Source: Atherinomorus stipes (taxonomy: Eukaryota; Chordata; Actinopteri; Atheriniformes; Atherinidae). Taken from it: 64,000 nt of DNA. Shown in pieces: positions 47,778-60,506 of the stretch (positions are counted from its first letter, which is position 1; each line of letters begins with the position of its first letter). Both the position numbers and the translations under genes were made by a program. The stretch covers positions 506,501 to 570,500 of the forward strand of contig JALJCO010000054.1 in the NCBI GenBank assembly GCA_023101725.1, read 5' to 3'. The notes below the pieces were generated by a model. The model made no database searches. It saw nothing but the letters and a program-made list of their open reading frames with translations, and was not told the DNA's origin.

Positions 47778-48260
47778 AGGTGGAAAGTAACTAAATGCAT
47801 TTAATCAAGTTACTGTAATTAAAGGTTGAATATGGAATACAGACAGAACAGGACATCACGTGTGTCTAGGTGGTAGTTGCAACGGAGAAAAACAACTCCA
47901 GCGCTGGGATGCAGGCTCCCCGAAAAGAAAGAGAAAAGAAGTAAAAAAAAGGGGGGAGTAAAACCGCAATAAAAAAAGAAACACGAAGAGATAATGTTCG
48001 AGGTAGTTTGTACCCAAATCGTTTTACCTCCAAAAGAAAAAACTGGGGGAGAGTTTTCTAAGACAATTCGAGATGAGAAGGGGGTATATGAAAAAAATTA
48101 TAGAAAATTTTTTTTTAATTTTGACTTACCCCGGGGTATTTTCTTAAGTAGTTTTTGAGGGTCATTTGTAAATTTTCTTTGTAGTTTTTCAAATAGTTAG
48201 TTGTACTTTTATTGAAGTACATTCTGACCCAAGTAATTAACTTCACTATTTTGAAAACCT
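47778..48260. mobile_element. Probable degraded MITE
   Basis: The left GGTGGAAAGTAACTAAATGC, then ATTTAATCAAGTTACTGTAA, resembles a widespread teleost repeat (GGTGGAAAGTAACTAAGTAC). The right side has AGTTGTACTTTTATTGAAGT, roughly its inverted counterpart. The middle (47930-48120) is homopolymer-rich and unreliable. Confidence 0.4.
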
Positions 48261-50839
48261 CCCCCATTACTGAGTAGAAAATGAAATACAGGGGGAGAAA
48301 ATCAGCCCGAACAGGTATTATGCCGAATGCTACGGATTGTCAATATCCACTGCTGATCTACTTCAGTGGCATTTGGTGTAACGCCCACTGAAAGGAAAAT
48401 TGTGCAGGTGAAATTCTCACTGATGATGGCTGGTGCCAAGCAAGAGATGGTGGAGGCTGAAAATTGCCAAGCAGGGACACTGAATTACTGTGGAGGAGAT
48501 GAAAAAGGAAATCCTTGGCCATGTCTCAGCTCTTTGTATTCAAACACAAAAAAGGCATTACATCATCATGCAAATGCTGACAAATTTGTCTAATGCTAGT
48601 ATTTGGTGGGCAGAATATTCTGGGGAGCATGGCACTTTGTTTCACTTCTCAAATAAGCAGTCAGTGTGCTCATTTGTTCATTAAAACCATTGACGTAATG
48701 AGTTATGTTTTCTATAGAAAGAAAAAGAGCAAAGTTTTTGTTCAAACTGCTCAACATTTTCACAGTCTTCGATAGCAAGAAAGAAGCTCTTTCTACTCAT
48801 AGCAAATGATCTAGCAACTCTGGAGGTAATGCTAATGGTGAAAAATTCTGACATTGGCATGGTGATCAGATGTAAATACTTATTTTTTGGGACCCATTAA
48901 AATTGATAAAACAATTATTTACTTTAAAAAGAGGGGTGGGGTGGACATAAGAAACACATAAGGTATATATATTAAAAAATAATACCTCCACGAAACATTT
49001 AGAGGGGTGCAGAATGAAAGTACAACATTTCCTTAAAAAATTATATCTAGCCTGAAAACAAATATAAAACAAATTTTAAAAGGTTCAACAATGGCATTAT
49101 GTTTACATCTACAAGCCAATGCAGGCCACATTTGCAGGTTGCCAAAAATGGTCTCTACTGTATGTTGCAATAGTATGTTCGGCACAGCTAGGCTAGCACT
49201 GGGTAAAATGGCAAAGCAAATCTGTTCAACACAATAAAGCAACTAGATCATCATTCTGCCACGATGCTGGACAGGTCAAGTTAGAAGAAGAAGAAGAAAA
49301 AATTAATGTATTGACAGTGAGCCTGGCAACCATTGCATCTACAACCTACATACAGTATGATGTCGCTATTGTGTCCATGTATTCCATATCCAACCTTTAA
49401 ATTGCTTTTGCATTTTCACTGAGGAGTTTTGTGCAAACAAATTAAACCTAAGATGACTAAATATGAATAAACTTTAAAAGTATTTGAAAAATCTGAACAA
49501 TATGTGTGGGAACATCATTTTGGCATCATCTGCATTCATGTGAACAGCTTGCTATAATAACCCAAGACATAAATATCAAGAATCCCAACCCTCTTTGCAG
49601 TGCTCATTTCAGCAACTTAGTATCAACATAAAAATCTGATTATCAGCTTTAAACAATATTTCTTCTACATTTCTATTTGTAAAGGGGAAGTGAAGCCGAC
49701 GACCAATGCTGCAGAGTATCTGTTAGCAGAGATAAAACAAAACCTGCTACATGGAGATATCGAAATAACTCAAGGCTGAATAAACTCTTTCAGCTTTAAA
49801 GTTATCAAAGGTCATCAGCTGTTGTGTTTTCTTAGGTTAGTGAAAACAATAATCCCTCCATGTTCTGACTTTACTTTTGAAGCAACTTAAATTTAATGTC
49901 TGAAGTAAAGGTGAGAGCAAAGAATCAGATTGTTTCATAAGATATGTTAAACATCAGCTGGTTTTGTTCCAAACCCTCAGAAGAGAGCTTGTAGGACATA
50001 ATGATTTTTTTTTTTTCATAACTCCATCATTACAGTATCAATAAGAGTCTGCACTGCAAGCCAGATCAAAAAACTAACAAAAAATCTTATGGCAGATGTA
50101 TGGAAATTAGAAAAGTATATTTACAAATATACTATTTTTAAATGATTATTACCTCTTGCAAAAACTTAGGTAAAATAGCGTACACACTATGAAACAAGAC
50201 ACTATATTTCAGTTTAATGCCTGTGCAAAGAAATGTGTCGGGGATTTTCAAATACCAGACTGTGACATTTCCAAGGAAAATGAAAGCCCTTTCAAGGCTC
50301 AAAAAACAAATTTCAACCATTCAACATATTATACAGATTACACTCTAACCGTATTGGAGTATAATGGCTAAAAGAGCAGACAAAATGTGAAGGCACTTTG
50401 CTTTATATGTCATGGGACTGTGATAAAATGAAAGAACTTTGATTTGGTCCAACAAAGCAAACAAGGATCAATAAAAATATTGTTATTCCACTCACACCAC
50501 AATCGTGTATACTTTTTCAACATGACTGCAAAGGATAGAAAAGATTTTTCTGACATTGTATGGTGAAAAAAAGAAATACTAAATGGCTTCAGATTGGGAT
50601 TAAGCCATGGTATAACATATGGGCACCAACATACAGTAGCAGCACTTACCACCATTATCAAAGTGTGCTTTTATAGTGATAGTAAGATGTTTATTTTATA
50701 ATTTTTTGCCACATGAAGATATCAGGAATATACTTCAGATAAGATTACTGTGGATGATAGGCTTTGATTTTGTTTGTGTATTTCAGTGTGGCTTGGGATA
50801 GGACTGATATTTTCTAAACATTTGCATTGGATGTTGAAT

Positions 50840-51225
50840 GTTTATAGCCCCTTTGAAGTTGGCTGATTCGGGTCGCAGCCAGTGGTCTTGGCCATTGTCA
50901 GACTGGTTGCAAACAGGCTGCTACAGCTTTCAGATTGGTTGATAAATGTTTCTTTTGTTTGGAGAATGGTAAATTCTGTTGTGAATACATGTATTTATGG
51001 ATATAAACATGTATTTAAAAACTGTCTGTAGGAGAAATAAGAAACCACAGAGAACTTCTGTCTGTTTAAGCGCCCTGAGGTGACACTGTCATGAATGGAC
51101 GCTATACAAATAAAGTTGAGTTGGTTGAATTGAATTGAATTGAATTGAATTGAATTGAATTGAATTGAATTGAATTGAATTGAATTGAATTGAATTGAAT
51201 TGAATTGAACTGAACTGAATTGAAT
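50840..51225 (+). mobile_element. LINE 3' end with (TTGAA)n tail
   Basis: The sequence GCGCCCTGAGGTGACACTGT, then ACGCTATACAAATAAAGTTG, is the characteristic 3' terminus of a fish non-LTR retrotransposon. It is followed by about 20 TTGAA units (51126-51225). Only the untranslated 3' end is present; the left limit is approximate and no reverse transcriptase was seen. Confidence 0.65.
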
Positions 51226-51344
51226 TCATTACCCAAGAGAAACACGAGTGGCTGCCATCACTGGCTGCAACCTGAACCGGTCAACTTCAAATGGGCTGTG
51301 AACATTCTGAACATGCTAGCACGTTATAGAAACCCTCCTGAAAG

Positions 51345-51850
51345 ATGCAGGAATATGTATTTATTATTGTTGTCTGTGCTTATGCAGAGAACAGCCGTTC
51401 AGAGCATCCACCCCTCTTGGAGTCCTTGGATGACGTGTTGGAGAGTGCTCCTTCCAGGGACATCATTGTTCTGCTGGGGGACTTTGATGCTCACGTGGGG
51501 AACAAAAGTGAGACCTGGAGGGGAATGATTGGTAGGAATAGCTCCCCTGATCTGAATCCGAGTAGTGTTTTGTTTTTGGACTTCTGTGCTCGTCACGGAT
51601 CATCCATGATAAACACCATGTTGAGAGATAAGAGTGTCCACCTGTTCACCCGGCATCAAGACACCTTAGGCTACAGTTCGATGATAAGACTTTGAAGTCG
51701 TGTCATCAAACTGCGGCCCCTTGTCCTGGACACTTGGGTGAGGAGAGGCCCAGAGCTGTCAACTGATCACCACCTGGTGGTCAGTGGGTTCAGATGGTGG
51801 GGGAGGATGCCGGTCAGCCCTGGTAGGCCCAGTGAGAGTGTACTGGGAAC
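51345..51850 (+). pseudogene. LINE apurinic-type endonuclease fragment
   Basis: The frame contains DIIVLLGDFDAHVGNKSETW, then DLNPSSVLFLDFCARHG and TRHQDTLG. LLGDFDAH is the conserved GDFN-like core of LINE endonucleases that nick target DNA. A frame change follows HQDTLG (near 51690), after which STDHHLVVSG-like sequence at about 51755-51790 supplies the catalytic DHH motif. The reading frame is cut by the hAT insertion at 51851. Confidence 0.82.
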
Positions 51851-52960
51851 TAGAGAGGCATCGATCGATCGGCAATCGATCACAATCAGCCAGTAGTGCC
51901 CCTATCGGTTTTGATCAGAGTTCTCAAAATTGATCAAGGCAAGCCGATCCGATGACGTTTACAATAACTACAGTGTTTTACCGTTTGACCGTCCTCTATA
52001 TTTTCTGCGTCTGACACACATTATGCACGGGGAATACAGAGGAGACTCTCGGGAATCTCTTCACTCCACAGTGACAGTGGAGGATAAACTGCAATCTGCG
52101 TCCGTGCCCGGTTTCCAAACGGCGGGTTGATGACCTGCTAGGATTCACTGGGGTTATAATGCTGTCCCGAAGCAGGACTGCAGGTCTTTAAACAGTGCCG
52201 GATCAGACGAAAGCTGCGCTAGTCGTCTGTGCCCAGTTCCTGGAGGAAACGGTGAAACCCACCAAACCAGAACACCTCTGAATTATCTGATGAATACAGA
52301 CACAGCGCAGAGACACTCAACACTGCGTTCTCTGGCCTCGTGGAGCCAATAAAGCCAAACAGCTACTCAATTTCATCCGCCATTGTACGAAGACACAGAC
52401 GAAGGAAAACAATCAGGTCCACCACCACTCTCTAGACACTCCTGACAGGCGTGACACGCAAGGCTAATCTGCCATTCATGCTCCTTTATCAGAAGTAAGC
52501 TCATCAATAAAATCATAATTTTATTATATTTTTCTGGTTATAGCATGTTTATGTTACGATGAGAGGTTTTTTTTAAACAGAAAAGCTACAGTATAAGCTA
52601 CAAGTTTATGTCCAAGAGATAATGTTGCAGTTGCACATAAGTCACTGTTCTTATTCTCATTTGTATAACCTATTTTATTTTATTTTTCCCACTAAAAGCT
52701 TGGAGCAAAACTCCAAATTGTGTCTCTGAGAAAGAGCCTCCGGAGAGAGTGACATGTTTATTATAGTGTACATGATGTGTGTTGTGCACATAATGCATTT
52801 TTATTTTAAGATTTAATTCCTTTTTCCACAGAAAAACAAGGTTTATAGTTTACAACTTGTATCAACTCTAAGAGAGTAAAATGTTTACTGCTGTCCATGT
52901 TGGTGCACTGTTGTGTGTTGTACACATAATTATTGTCACTTATAATGTCAATGTTATGTA

Positions 52961-54636
52961 CAGCTGTGTGAAAATGTTTTTGCCCCATTCCTAATTTCTT
53001 ACTTTTTTGCATGTTTGTCACACTTAAATGCTTCAGATCATCATACAAATTTTAATGTGAGTCAAAGAAAATGTGGTTTTTAAATGAAGATTTTTATTAG
53101 TAGGGTGGGGGGGGTCCAAACCTCCATGGTCCTGTGTGGAAAAAGTGATTGCCCCCCCCCCCCCTGTTAACACATAAATTAACTGGTTTATCACATCTTT
53201 GGAAAGCTGAGTTCAATTTCTCTAGCCACACCAAGGCCGGATATTGCTACACCTGTTCTCAATAAAGAAATCACTTAAATAGGACCTGCCTGATGAAGTT
53301 TAGTAGACAAAAAAGATCCTCAAAAGCTAGACATCATGTTGCAATCCCAAAAAAAATTCAGTAAAAAATGAAAAACAAAGTAATTTAGATCTATCAGTCT
53401 GGAAAAGGTTCCAAAGCCATTTCTAAAGCTTTGGGACCCCAGCGAACCACTGTGAGAGCCATTATCCACAAATGGTGAAAACATGGAACAGTGGTGAACC
53501 TTCCCAGGAGTGGACGGCCGACCAAAATTACCCCAAGAGCACAGCGACGACTCATCCAAGAGGTCACAAAAGACCCCAGAACAACATCCAAGAACTGCAG
53601 GCCTCACTTGCCTCAATTAAGGTCAGTGTTCATGACTCCACCATAGGACAGAGACTGGGCATAAATGGCCTGCATGGCAGTTTCAAGACCAAAACCGAGA
53701 GGGAGGGGAAATTTAAAAAAAAAAAAAACCCAAAAAAAAAAAAATTTGAAATAGTTTAAATAAAAATGAAAAAAAAAAACACTGCTGAGCAAAAAGAACA
53801 TAAAGGCTTGTCTCAGTTTAGCCAGAAAGCATCTTGATGATCCCTAAGACTTTTGGGAAAATACTATGTGGACTGACGAGACAAAAGTTGAACTTTTTGG
53901 AAGGTGGAGGTCCCAATACATCTGGCGTAAAAGTAACACGGCATTTCAGAAAAGGGACATCATACCTAAAGTAAAATATGGTGGTTTTAGTGTGATGGTC
54001 TGGGGCTGTTTAGCTGCTTCAGGACCTTGAAGACTTGCTGTGGTAAATGGAACCATGAATTCTACCGTCTACCAAAAAATCCTGAGGGAGAATGTCCGGC
54101 CATCTGTTCATGACCTCAAGCTGAAGCGCACTTGGGTTCTGCAGCAGGTCAATAATCCAAAACACACCAGCAAGTCTGCCTCTGAATGGTTTAAGAAAAA
54201 CAAAATGAAGACTTTGGAGTGGCCTCGTCAAAGTCCTGACTTGAATCCTATTGAGATGCTGTGGCATGACCTTAAAAAGGTGGTTCATGCTGGAAAACCC
54301 TTCAATGTGGCTGAATTGCAACAATTCTGCAAAGATGAGTGGGGCCAAAATTCCCCCACAGCGCTGTAGAAGACTCATTACCAGTTATCGCAAACGCTTG
54401 ATTGCAGTTGTTGCTGCTAAGGGTGGCCCAACCAGTTATTAGGTTTAAGGGGCAATCACTTTTTCACCCAGAGCCAAAAAAAAAAAATCTTCATTTCAAA
54501 ACTGCGTTTTCTGTTTACTTGTGTTATCTTTGTCTCACATTTAAATTTGTTTGATGATCTGAAGCATTTAAGTGTGACTAACATGGAAAAAAAAGAAAGA
54601 AATTAGGAAGGGGGCAAAAACTTTTTCACGCAGCTG
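52961..54636 (+). mobile_element. Tc1/mariner element nested in the hAT
   Basis: Ends CAGCTGTGTGAAAATGTTTT and, in reverse complement, CAGCTGCGTGAAAAAGTTTT are flanked by TA at 52959-52960 and 54637-54638. At 1676 bp it is near full length. It holds a plus-strand transposase interrupted by frame changes and by A-rich runs at about 53715-53780. Confidence 0.95.
53390..54369 (+). pseudogene. Tc1 transposase, frame-broken with altered triad
   Basis: Fragments in order are SGRPTKITPRAQRR-type DNA-binding sequence near 53510-53560, TMWTDETKVELFG (first Asp) near 53865-53900, VKYGGFSVMVWGCLAASG, then the frame 54040-54369. There VLQQVNNPKHTSK has Val where the family has the second catalytic Asp (QQDNxPKHT). 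The final Glu is kept in SPDLNPIEMLWHDLKK. Loss of that Asp and several stops make it inactive. Confidence 0.92.
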
Positions 54637-57055
54637 TACATGAGACAACAATGTTGGAGAATTTATGGATTTGATCCAATATCGCTGATCTGCAATATCG
54701 GGATCGGTAGATACTGCTTTTGGTGATCAGTGATTGGCCCCCAAAATCCTTATTGGTGCATCTCTACTGGGAACATCTGGCAGAGTCCCCTGTCAGAAAA
54801 AGTTTCTACTCCCACCTCCGACACAGCTTCAACCATGGGAGCCGGGGGACATTGAGTTGGAATGGGCTGTGTTCCACACCTCTACTGCTGAAGCTGCAAG
54901 TTGGAGCAGTAACCCCAAACTCATTGGTGGACACCAGCAGTGAGGGATGCCGTGAAGCTGAAGGAGTCCTTTCGGGCCTTCTTGGCCAGTGGGACTCCAG
55001 AAGCAGTTGAAGGGTATTGGTAGCTAAGCAGAACATGGCGCTGACAGTTGCTGAGGCAAAAACGCAAACATGGGAAGAGTTTGGAAATCCCATGGAAAAT
55101 GAGTTCTGGACGGCTTCGAAGAAATTCTGGTAAACCATCAGGTGGTTCAGAAAGAGCCAGATGAGGTGGCCCGGGCACCTGGTTAGGATACCCCCCTGGA
55201 TGCCTCCCTGGTGAGGTGTTCCAGGCACCCCCATTGGGACAAGGCCCCGGGAAGATCCAAGACACGCTGGAGGGACTATGTCTCCTGGCTGGCCCGGAAG
55301 TCTGAGTTTCCCTGCTTAGGCAGCTGCTCCTGCAACCTGATCCTGGATAAGCGAAAAGAAGATGCTACACTACGCTATGTCTTCTAGTAATTCAGAAATT
55401 TGTCAGAAAATCTGTCAAAATTCACATATTCATATCCACATATTCATGTCTGAGTTGAATTGATCTGAAAAGTGAAAAGAATTATGCATCAGTTGTATTG
55501 TTGCCTTATAAATGATTGAAATTAGGTCAGTAAATTGGGTAATTAAAACGAAACTGTGTAAGAGAGAGGGGCGTGGGGAAAGTCTCCAAATAATAACCAC
55601 GTGCAACTTAAAATAAAATATTTTTTTTTTCTTAAACTATGCAGTTGCAAAAAGTGCAAATATTTCAATGATCTCATTTCAATAATATACAGTGCTATAG
55701 ATTATTGAAATTTGATGGACGGCAAAAAAAAAAAAAAAAAAAAAGTGTCCATTTGATACTTGTGAAATTTATCTTATAGAACAGTAACGCATACAAAAGG
55801 GTAAGATATTTGAATTCCTTCTGAAAAGCCTGGAATGTGCATGACCTGAGAGAGGAGCACTACAAATAAGCTGTAATCTGCCCCAAGAGATATATGTTTG
55901 ATTAACCAGGTGGATTACAGGTTACCACAGCAAAACGCAAAGGGATGTCTAGCCATGCATCAACAGAGTGGCTCTCTGACAGAGAAGTGATGCTTGGACT
56001 GACCCTGTAGGTCAGCACTATTATGTCGGTGGGTGGGAGTAACAGGAAGAGGAAATAGAGAATGTGACAGAGAGAAAGAGAGAGAGAGAAGGAAAGAGGA
56101 CAAGCGAGTCCCTTGGAGAGACATTTAGAGTTTGAGGAAGGAAGTCTGAGTGAGAGGGGAGATAATGAGGGGGTGACATGGAGGGAGGAAAGAGGAATAT
56201 GGCTCATTAAAATGTCAGTGAGTCAAATATTGTACGAAACAGCAGAAAAAAGTGAACAAATTTGAATCACCTTCAGGAAAAATAAATTTGCAGGTTTTTT
56301 GTCATTTACTGGTGAACTGCCTGCCTTAGCTTTGGTGAAAATTAATACTGCAGTGATGTGACTTGCAATTTTAGACAAGTGACTCAACTGCAAAAGTACA
56401 CTGGGACTGATTCCTAAATTACCATAACAATTGAGCAATTGGAGTAATAATGTTTGCCCATCCTTGGAGGCTTCAATTACTACGCTGTATTTATTCTGTG
56501 TGATAGGAATATATTGAGGTCTTTCAAGATGAATTTGGTGGAGATGAGTTTTAATGCAGTAGGCCCATGTGACCCCACAATGAATCTATTTTCCATTTAA
56601 TCTAGAGTGGAGCCCTGGGAGTTGTCACATGAGACAAATATATACTCATCTCCAGAAGATGCTTGTTCATCACGATAATTATTTCAACGCTTCAATTAAT
56701 TTGACAACATTATTTGCATGTGCCACTGCTTTTCACACCTGTTTTCCAGCAGCTCTGGGAAACACAAGGCCTGGCAGCAACGTCCTTCATCTGCTGCATT
56801 ATAGTGCTTCTCACCACAAAAGCAAATTTCATTTCAAAATGCTAAATATTATATCTGCAATTTGTTACCTCATATGCGAAGGGTTAGAACTTATACTTTA
56901 AGCTGAGATTGTATAATAATAATAATAGCTAATCTGACAGTAACAAACAATGTGAATCTGATGCTTGTGGAATTATGATGTCAATGGCTTTCTAAAGATC
57001 TGCGTTGCGTTGCTTGAACTCAAATACTGTTGAAGTGTGCAATAAATTTACTTTG

Positions 57056-57086
<31 letters not shown>

Positions 57087-59409
57087 GCTTTTCAAGACTG
57101 TGCCGTCACTGCTATTGAAAGCCGGGATCATTAGTAGAAAAGAACAAAGACTTTGTCAAAATGAAAAGCTTTTCCTTTAAGTGCGGTTAATCATGGCACA
57201 GAATTGATGAGACACTGAACGTGTCACAAACACCACTTAGACTGAAACTCGGATAAAAGAAAATAAGAAAAGGTCAAAAAAGTGTATTCAAGATTGTGGC
57301 ATGTTTTTGCATAAAAGTCTGTGTTGGAATTGGTGTAGGAATATGTGCAGGAGCACCTGCAACAGACACTGTAATAGTTGTGATGACTGACAAAGGGATA
57401 CTAAACCCAAATTCTCTAAAAAAGATCCAGCTGCAGGTTATTTATGAAAGAAAAGGCAAAACCTTTTCTTTTTTTGTAGCTCACAGGTCAATGAAGTTGA
57501 TGCCATGTGAGTGCAGCAGGATTTTTAACAGAAAATATATAAGGATATTAAAAAAAATAAAAATAAAGCAGAAATGAAATTCTAAAATTTAACCTTTAAA
57601 ACAGTTTTATTTCATGTTTGCTATATTTTCAGAGCAAAGAAGTCAAAGATTTTAAAGGATAGTTTTAGATTTGAAAAAAAAAAATCTAAGTTTGATGCAA
57701 TGGTAAAATTTAACGCTGACCTTCAGGTAGATTTTTGTACTTTGGTGCCCCCTAATGGAAGATAATTCACCATCTGTCTTGTATCTTGTCTCTTCTCTGT
57801 TCTCTTTCCAGCCAGTAGAAGTCTGTCTGGTGTTGAGTCTTGTCTCTTGCTTTTTACTTTCTCTCTTTCTCTGTTTATCTTGATTTCTTTGCTGAATCGA
57901 CCAATGGTGCACTGCAAAATGGCCAATGTCTTGAGACCTATGGTTGCTAGTGTGTAACAAGGTGTTGTAAAACAAAATGAAGTTGTCATTATTTAGTGTA
58001 GTTTCTCATTTTGTGATGGTCTGAATTGAAACACAAAGTTGTGAAGTCCAGTTTCTCAGCTCTGAGATGCTGCAGGGCAACAACAGCTCCAGCAATGCAC
58101 ATAATGGCAGTGTACCATGAAATCCAGTCAGAGGCACAGAATGATAAGCTCAGGAAGTTCTGTCATGCTGCTTTAAGAAATGTTTAATCATTTTATGAAA
58201 AATGAAGTCTAGATCTAAAAGAATAAAAAAAGAGGCAATTTTGTTCTATATTTTCTTAAACACTTTCTTGTTTTTGTAATCACAGAGCTGCTTATGTGCC
58301 TTAATGTAACTTTTCTTTAAGACAGAAAATTGTCAGCTATTCAGTTTATTGAGTTATTTGAGGGACATTTCTCCTCTAGCCGAGATAAATGTTAACTGTC
58401 TTTATAACACAACTCTTTCTTAGGAAAAGACATGGAACACCGACATATGAAATGGGCAGTATATCTGGTGCAATCTCATATTTTGCCAGTGTGAGAAACA
58501 GAAAACTACATTTTAATCAATGTGTGAGCTCAGTGTTTATAAGGAGACACTGTTTCCAAAAAGAAACCTCAGCTCCCCTGAAGCAAAATCTATTTGAAGA
58601 AGATTGAATGCTGTGGGTCACAAATAATTCAGTGTTCATGAGATTTAAAAAAATCAATAATTTCACAGCAGACTCTCTCTAACAAGGCACAAAAGAAACT
58701 GTCTCATATCTCCTAAATCTTGAACATCATTTCAACTTATATTTTACTTACAAGTCCATGAAAGCGTTTTCACAGCAGATTTATGCTGCAGTGCCCAGCT
58801 AAAGACAAACACTTATAAAAGTTTTCATTATTTCTGGTTAAAAATTAAATTCAGCTGTTGTATTTTTTAAGTGAGGTTGCAGTCTATGTACACGACAATA
58901 ACAATTTATATACACCAGCAGGAAATCATGGTTTGTGTGTCTGCTTGTGCACAAGCACCATATAAAGTAAATTTACTCATCCTCAACAATCGAGTCTTCA
59001 CAGGGTCTCTTTGCAGCCAACTATGTGCAGTCCAAATATTTGAAAGAGCATGGACTGAATATGAAAGCAATACAAGTGTCTTTATTTATCTCCATTCAGA
59101 AAAACAACAAACCAGACAAAGAAAATGGAGAGCTGAAAACTAACATATTGTTTCAAGATGACTTTGAAAGACAAATTTCTGTTATTCACACCTCTAATGT
59201 CCTGTAGACCAATTACATGTATTGGAAGCATTGACACAGCTGGCCAAGAAGCACAGTACCACATCAGGACTGTACAGTGCGAGCGTTTTACTCGCATATG
59301 CGCCTAAAAATAGATTGGTGCGAGAAGAAGAAAAAAAATGGGAGCACGCGTGCGAGTACAGATTTCACCCCTTTAATTCACATTTTGCTCCTAAAATAAG
59401 TCAGGATTG

Positions 59410-59945
59410 ATTTAAAGTGGAAATGAAACTGCCAACAAGGGAAGAGAAAAGGAAAATAAAAAAAAGGGGAAAAAGAGGGAAAAAAAGGGGGAAAAGGGGG
59501 GGGGGGGAAAAAAGGGGGCGGGAGAGAGAGAAAAAGAAAAAAAGGAAAGAACAAAAAAAAGAAAAAAAGAAAAGAAATAGAAATATATATATCTATAAAA
59601 TTTATTATTTTTATAAAAAAGAAAAGAAGAAAAAAAAAAAACCAAGAAACAGGGAAAGAAAGAAAAAAGAGGAAGAGGAGAGGAGGAGAGAAAAGGGAAG
59701 AAGAAAGAGAAAAAAAAGGAAAAAAAGAAGAAAAGAAAAGAGAAGAAGGAAGAGAAAGGAGAAGAAGAAAGAAGGAGAAAGAGGAAAAAAATTACAACAA
59801 AAGGGGGAGAGAGAGGGGGGAGGAGAAAAAGAAGAAAGAGAGACAGGGGGAGGGGGGAAGCAAGAAGAAGGAGGAGAAGGGGAAAGAGAAAGAAATAAAG
59901 GAAAGAGAAAAAATATTTTATTAGAATATAATTTAAATTTATAAC
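59410..59945. repeat. Polypurine (A/G) low-complexity block
   Basis: About 530 bp almost entirely of A and G on the plus strand, with one AT island at about 59580-59615. The long Lys/Arg/Glu-rich frame through it reflects composition only. Such tracts can form triplex DNA, but the ragged homopolymers also suggest poor assembly. Confidence 0.85.
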
Positions 59946-60445
59946 TTTATAATATAAAGGAATAACAAAAAAAAAACAAACTTAATTTATTAATTTGACA
60001 GTTGAAAAATACATGAAAAATATGAACATATAAGAGAAAAACGTAGCGACGTTTTATGTTTTTATGGTCAGGACGCCACCATGCGGCAGCTTTGAAGGTT
60101 GCGCTCCACATTGAACCCATCCGTATCACCAGCTACGCAACAACAACATCCAACAACAACTAACAAGCCGTTACACAATTTAGAAGATGGACATAATGAA
60201 AGGCGAAGCTGAAAGGCCAGTCCAGAATCCAGATCCTGTTGCTGATGCTTTCCAGCCCGTAGGCCGTGTGACTAGAGAGGAAGTCGGGGCTGATCTGTAG
60301 CGGAGCAGACTGGCTCCACCTGTGGGAGCGGCTGCTGGAGGCTGTCTGCTATCAGGAGGTCCACGTGGACCAGGTCATGCGTGGAGAATTTTGTATAACA
60401 ATTTGGTTTCCACATTTGGATTACTGTACCGGGAGGTGGACGTTT

Positions 60446-60506
60446 TGGAGGCAGCATGCCGTCTCTGAACAAGATCCAAGCGGAGACACTGGAGCGTAAA
60501 CAGCAG
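60446..60506 (+). other. Possible first coding exon on the plus strand
   Basis: ATG at 60457 opens MPSLNKIQAETLERKQQ, followed at once by a donor-like CAG/GTAGGC near 60508. The surrounding 60040-60780 is richer in CpG than the neighbouring DNA (TAGCGACG, GACGCC, CCCGCCGC, AACGGG), as at promoters. I do not recognise the peptide. An ATG-led 37-codon frame starting near 60186 lies upstream. It could be a 5' exon of a divergent neighbour, or chance. Confidence 0.2.

Larger units (their letters stand above)
51851..54766. mobile_element. hAT element inserted in the LINE
   Basis: The left end TAGAGAGGCATCGATCG and the reverse complement of the right end TAGAGATGCACCAATAA form imperfect inverted repeats. 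Both sides carry the same 8 bp, CTGGGAAC (51843-51850 and 54767-54774), the exact hAT duplication length, and joining the flanks restores LINE continuity. No transposase was recognised; the interior (51950-52950) is non-coding apart from the Tc1 insertion. Confidence 0.93.
51226..55360 (+). mobile_element. RTE/Rex3-like LINE, deleted and interrupted
   Basis: A plus-strand endonuclease domain lies at 51345-51840, a linker region at 54767-55130, and a 3' end at 55150-55360 with the usual GGTGGCCCGGGCACCTGGTT and CTGATCCTGGATAAGCGAAA. The reverse transcriptase that should lie between linker and 3' end is absent. A hAT element with a Tc1 inside it (51851-54766) splits the endonuclease and linker. 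Assignment to the RTE/Rex3 group rests on the endonuclease and 3'-end style and is tentative. Confidence 0.75.

Noticed and set aside
59412..59944. 175-codon Lys/Arg/Glu-rich frame
   Set aside because: Composition artefact of an A/G-only block; no domain, and quality of the sequence is doubtful.
60272..60472. 66-codon minus-strand frame opposite the candidate first exon
   Set aside because: No recognised domain; it overlaps a CpG-bearing segment where open frames are easily produced.
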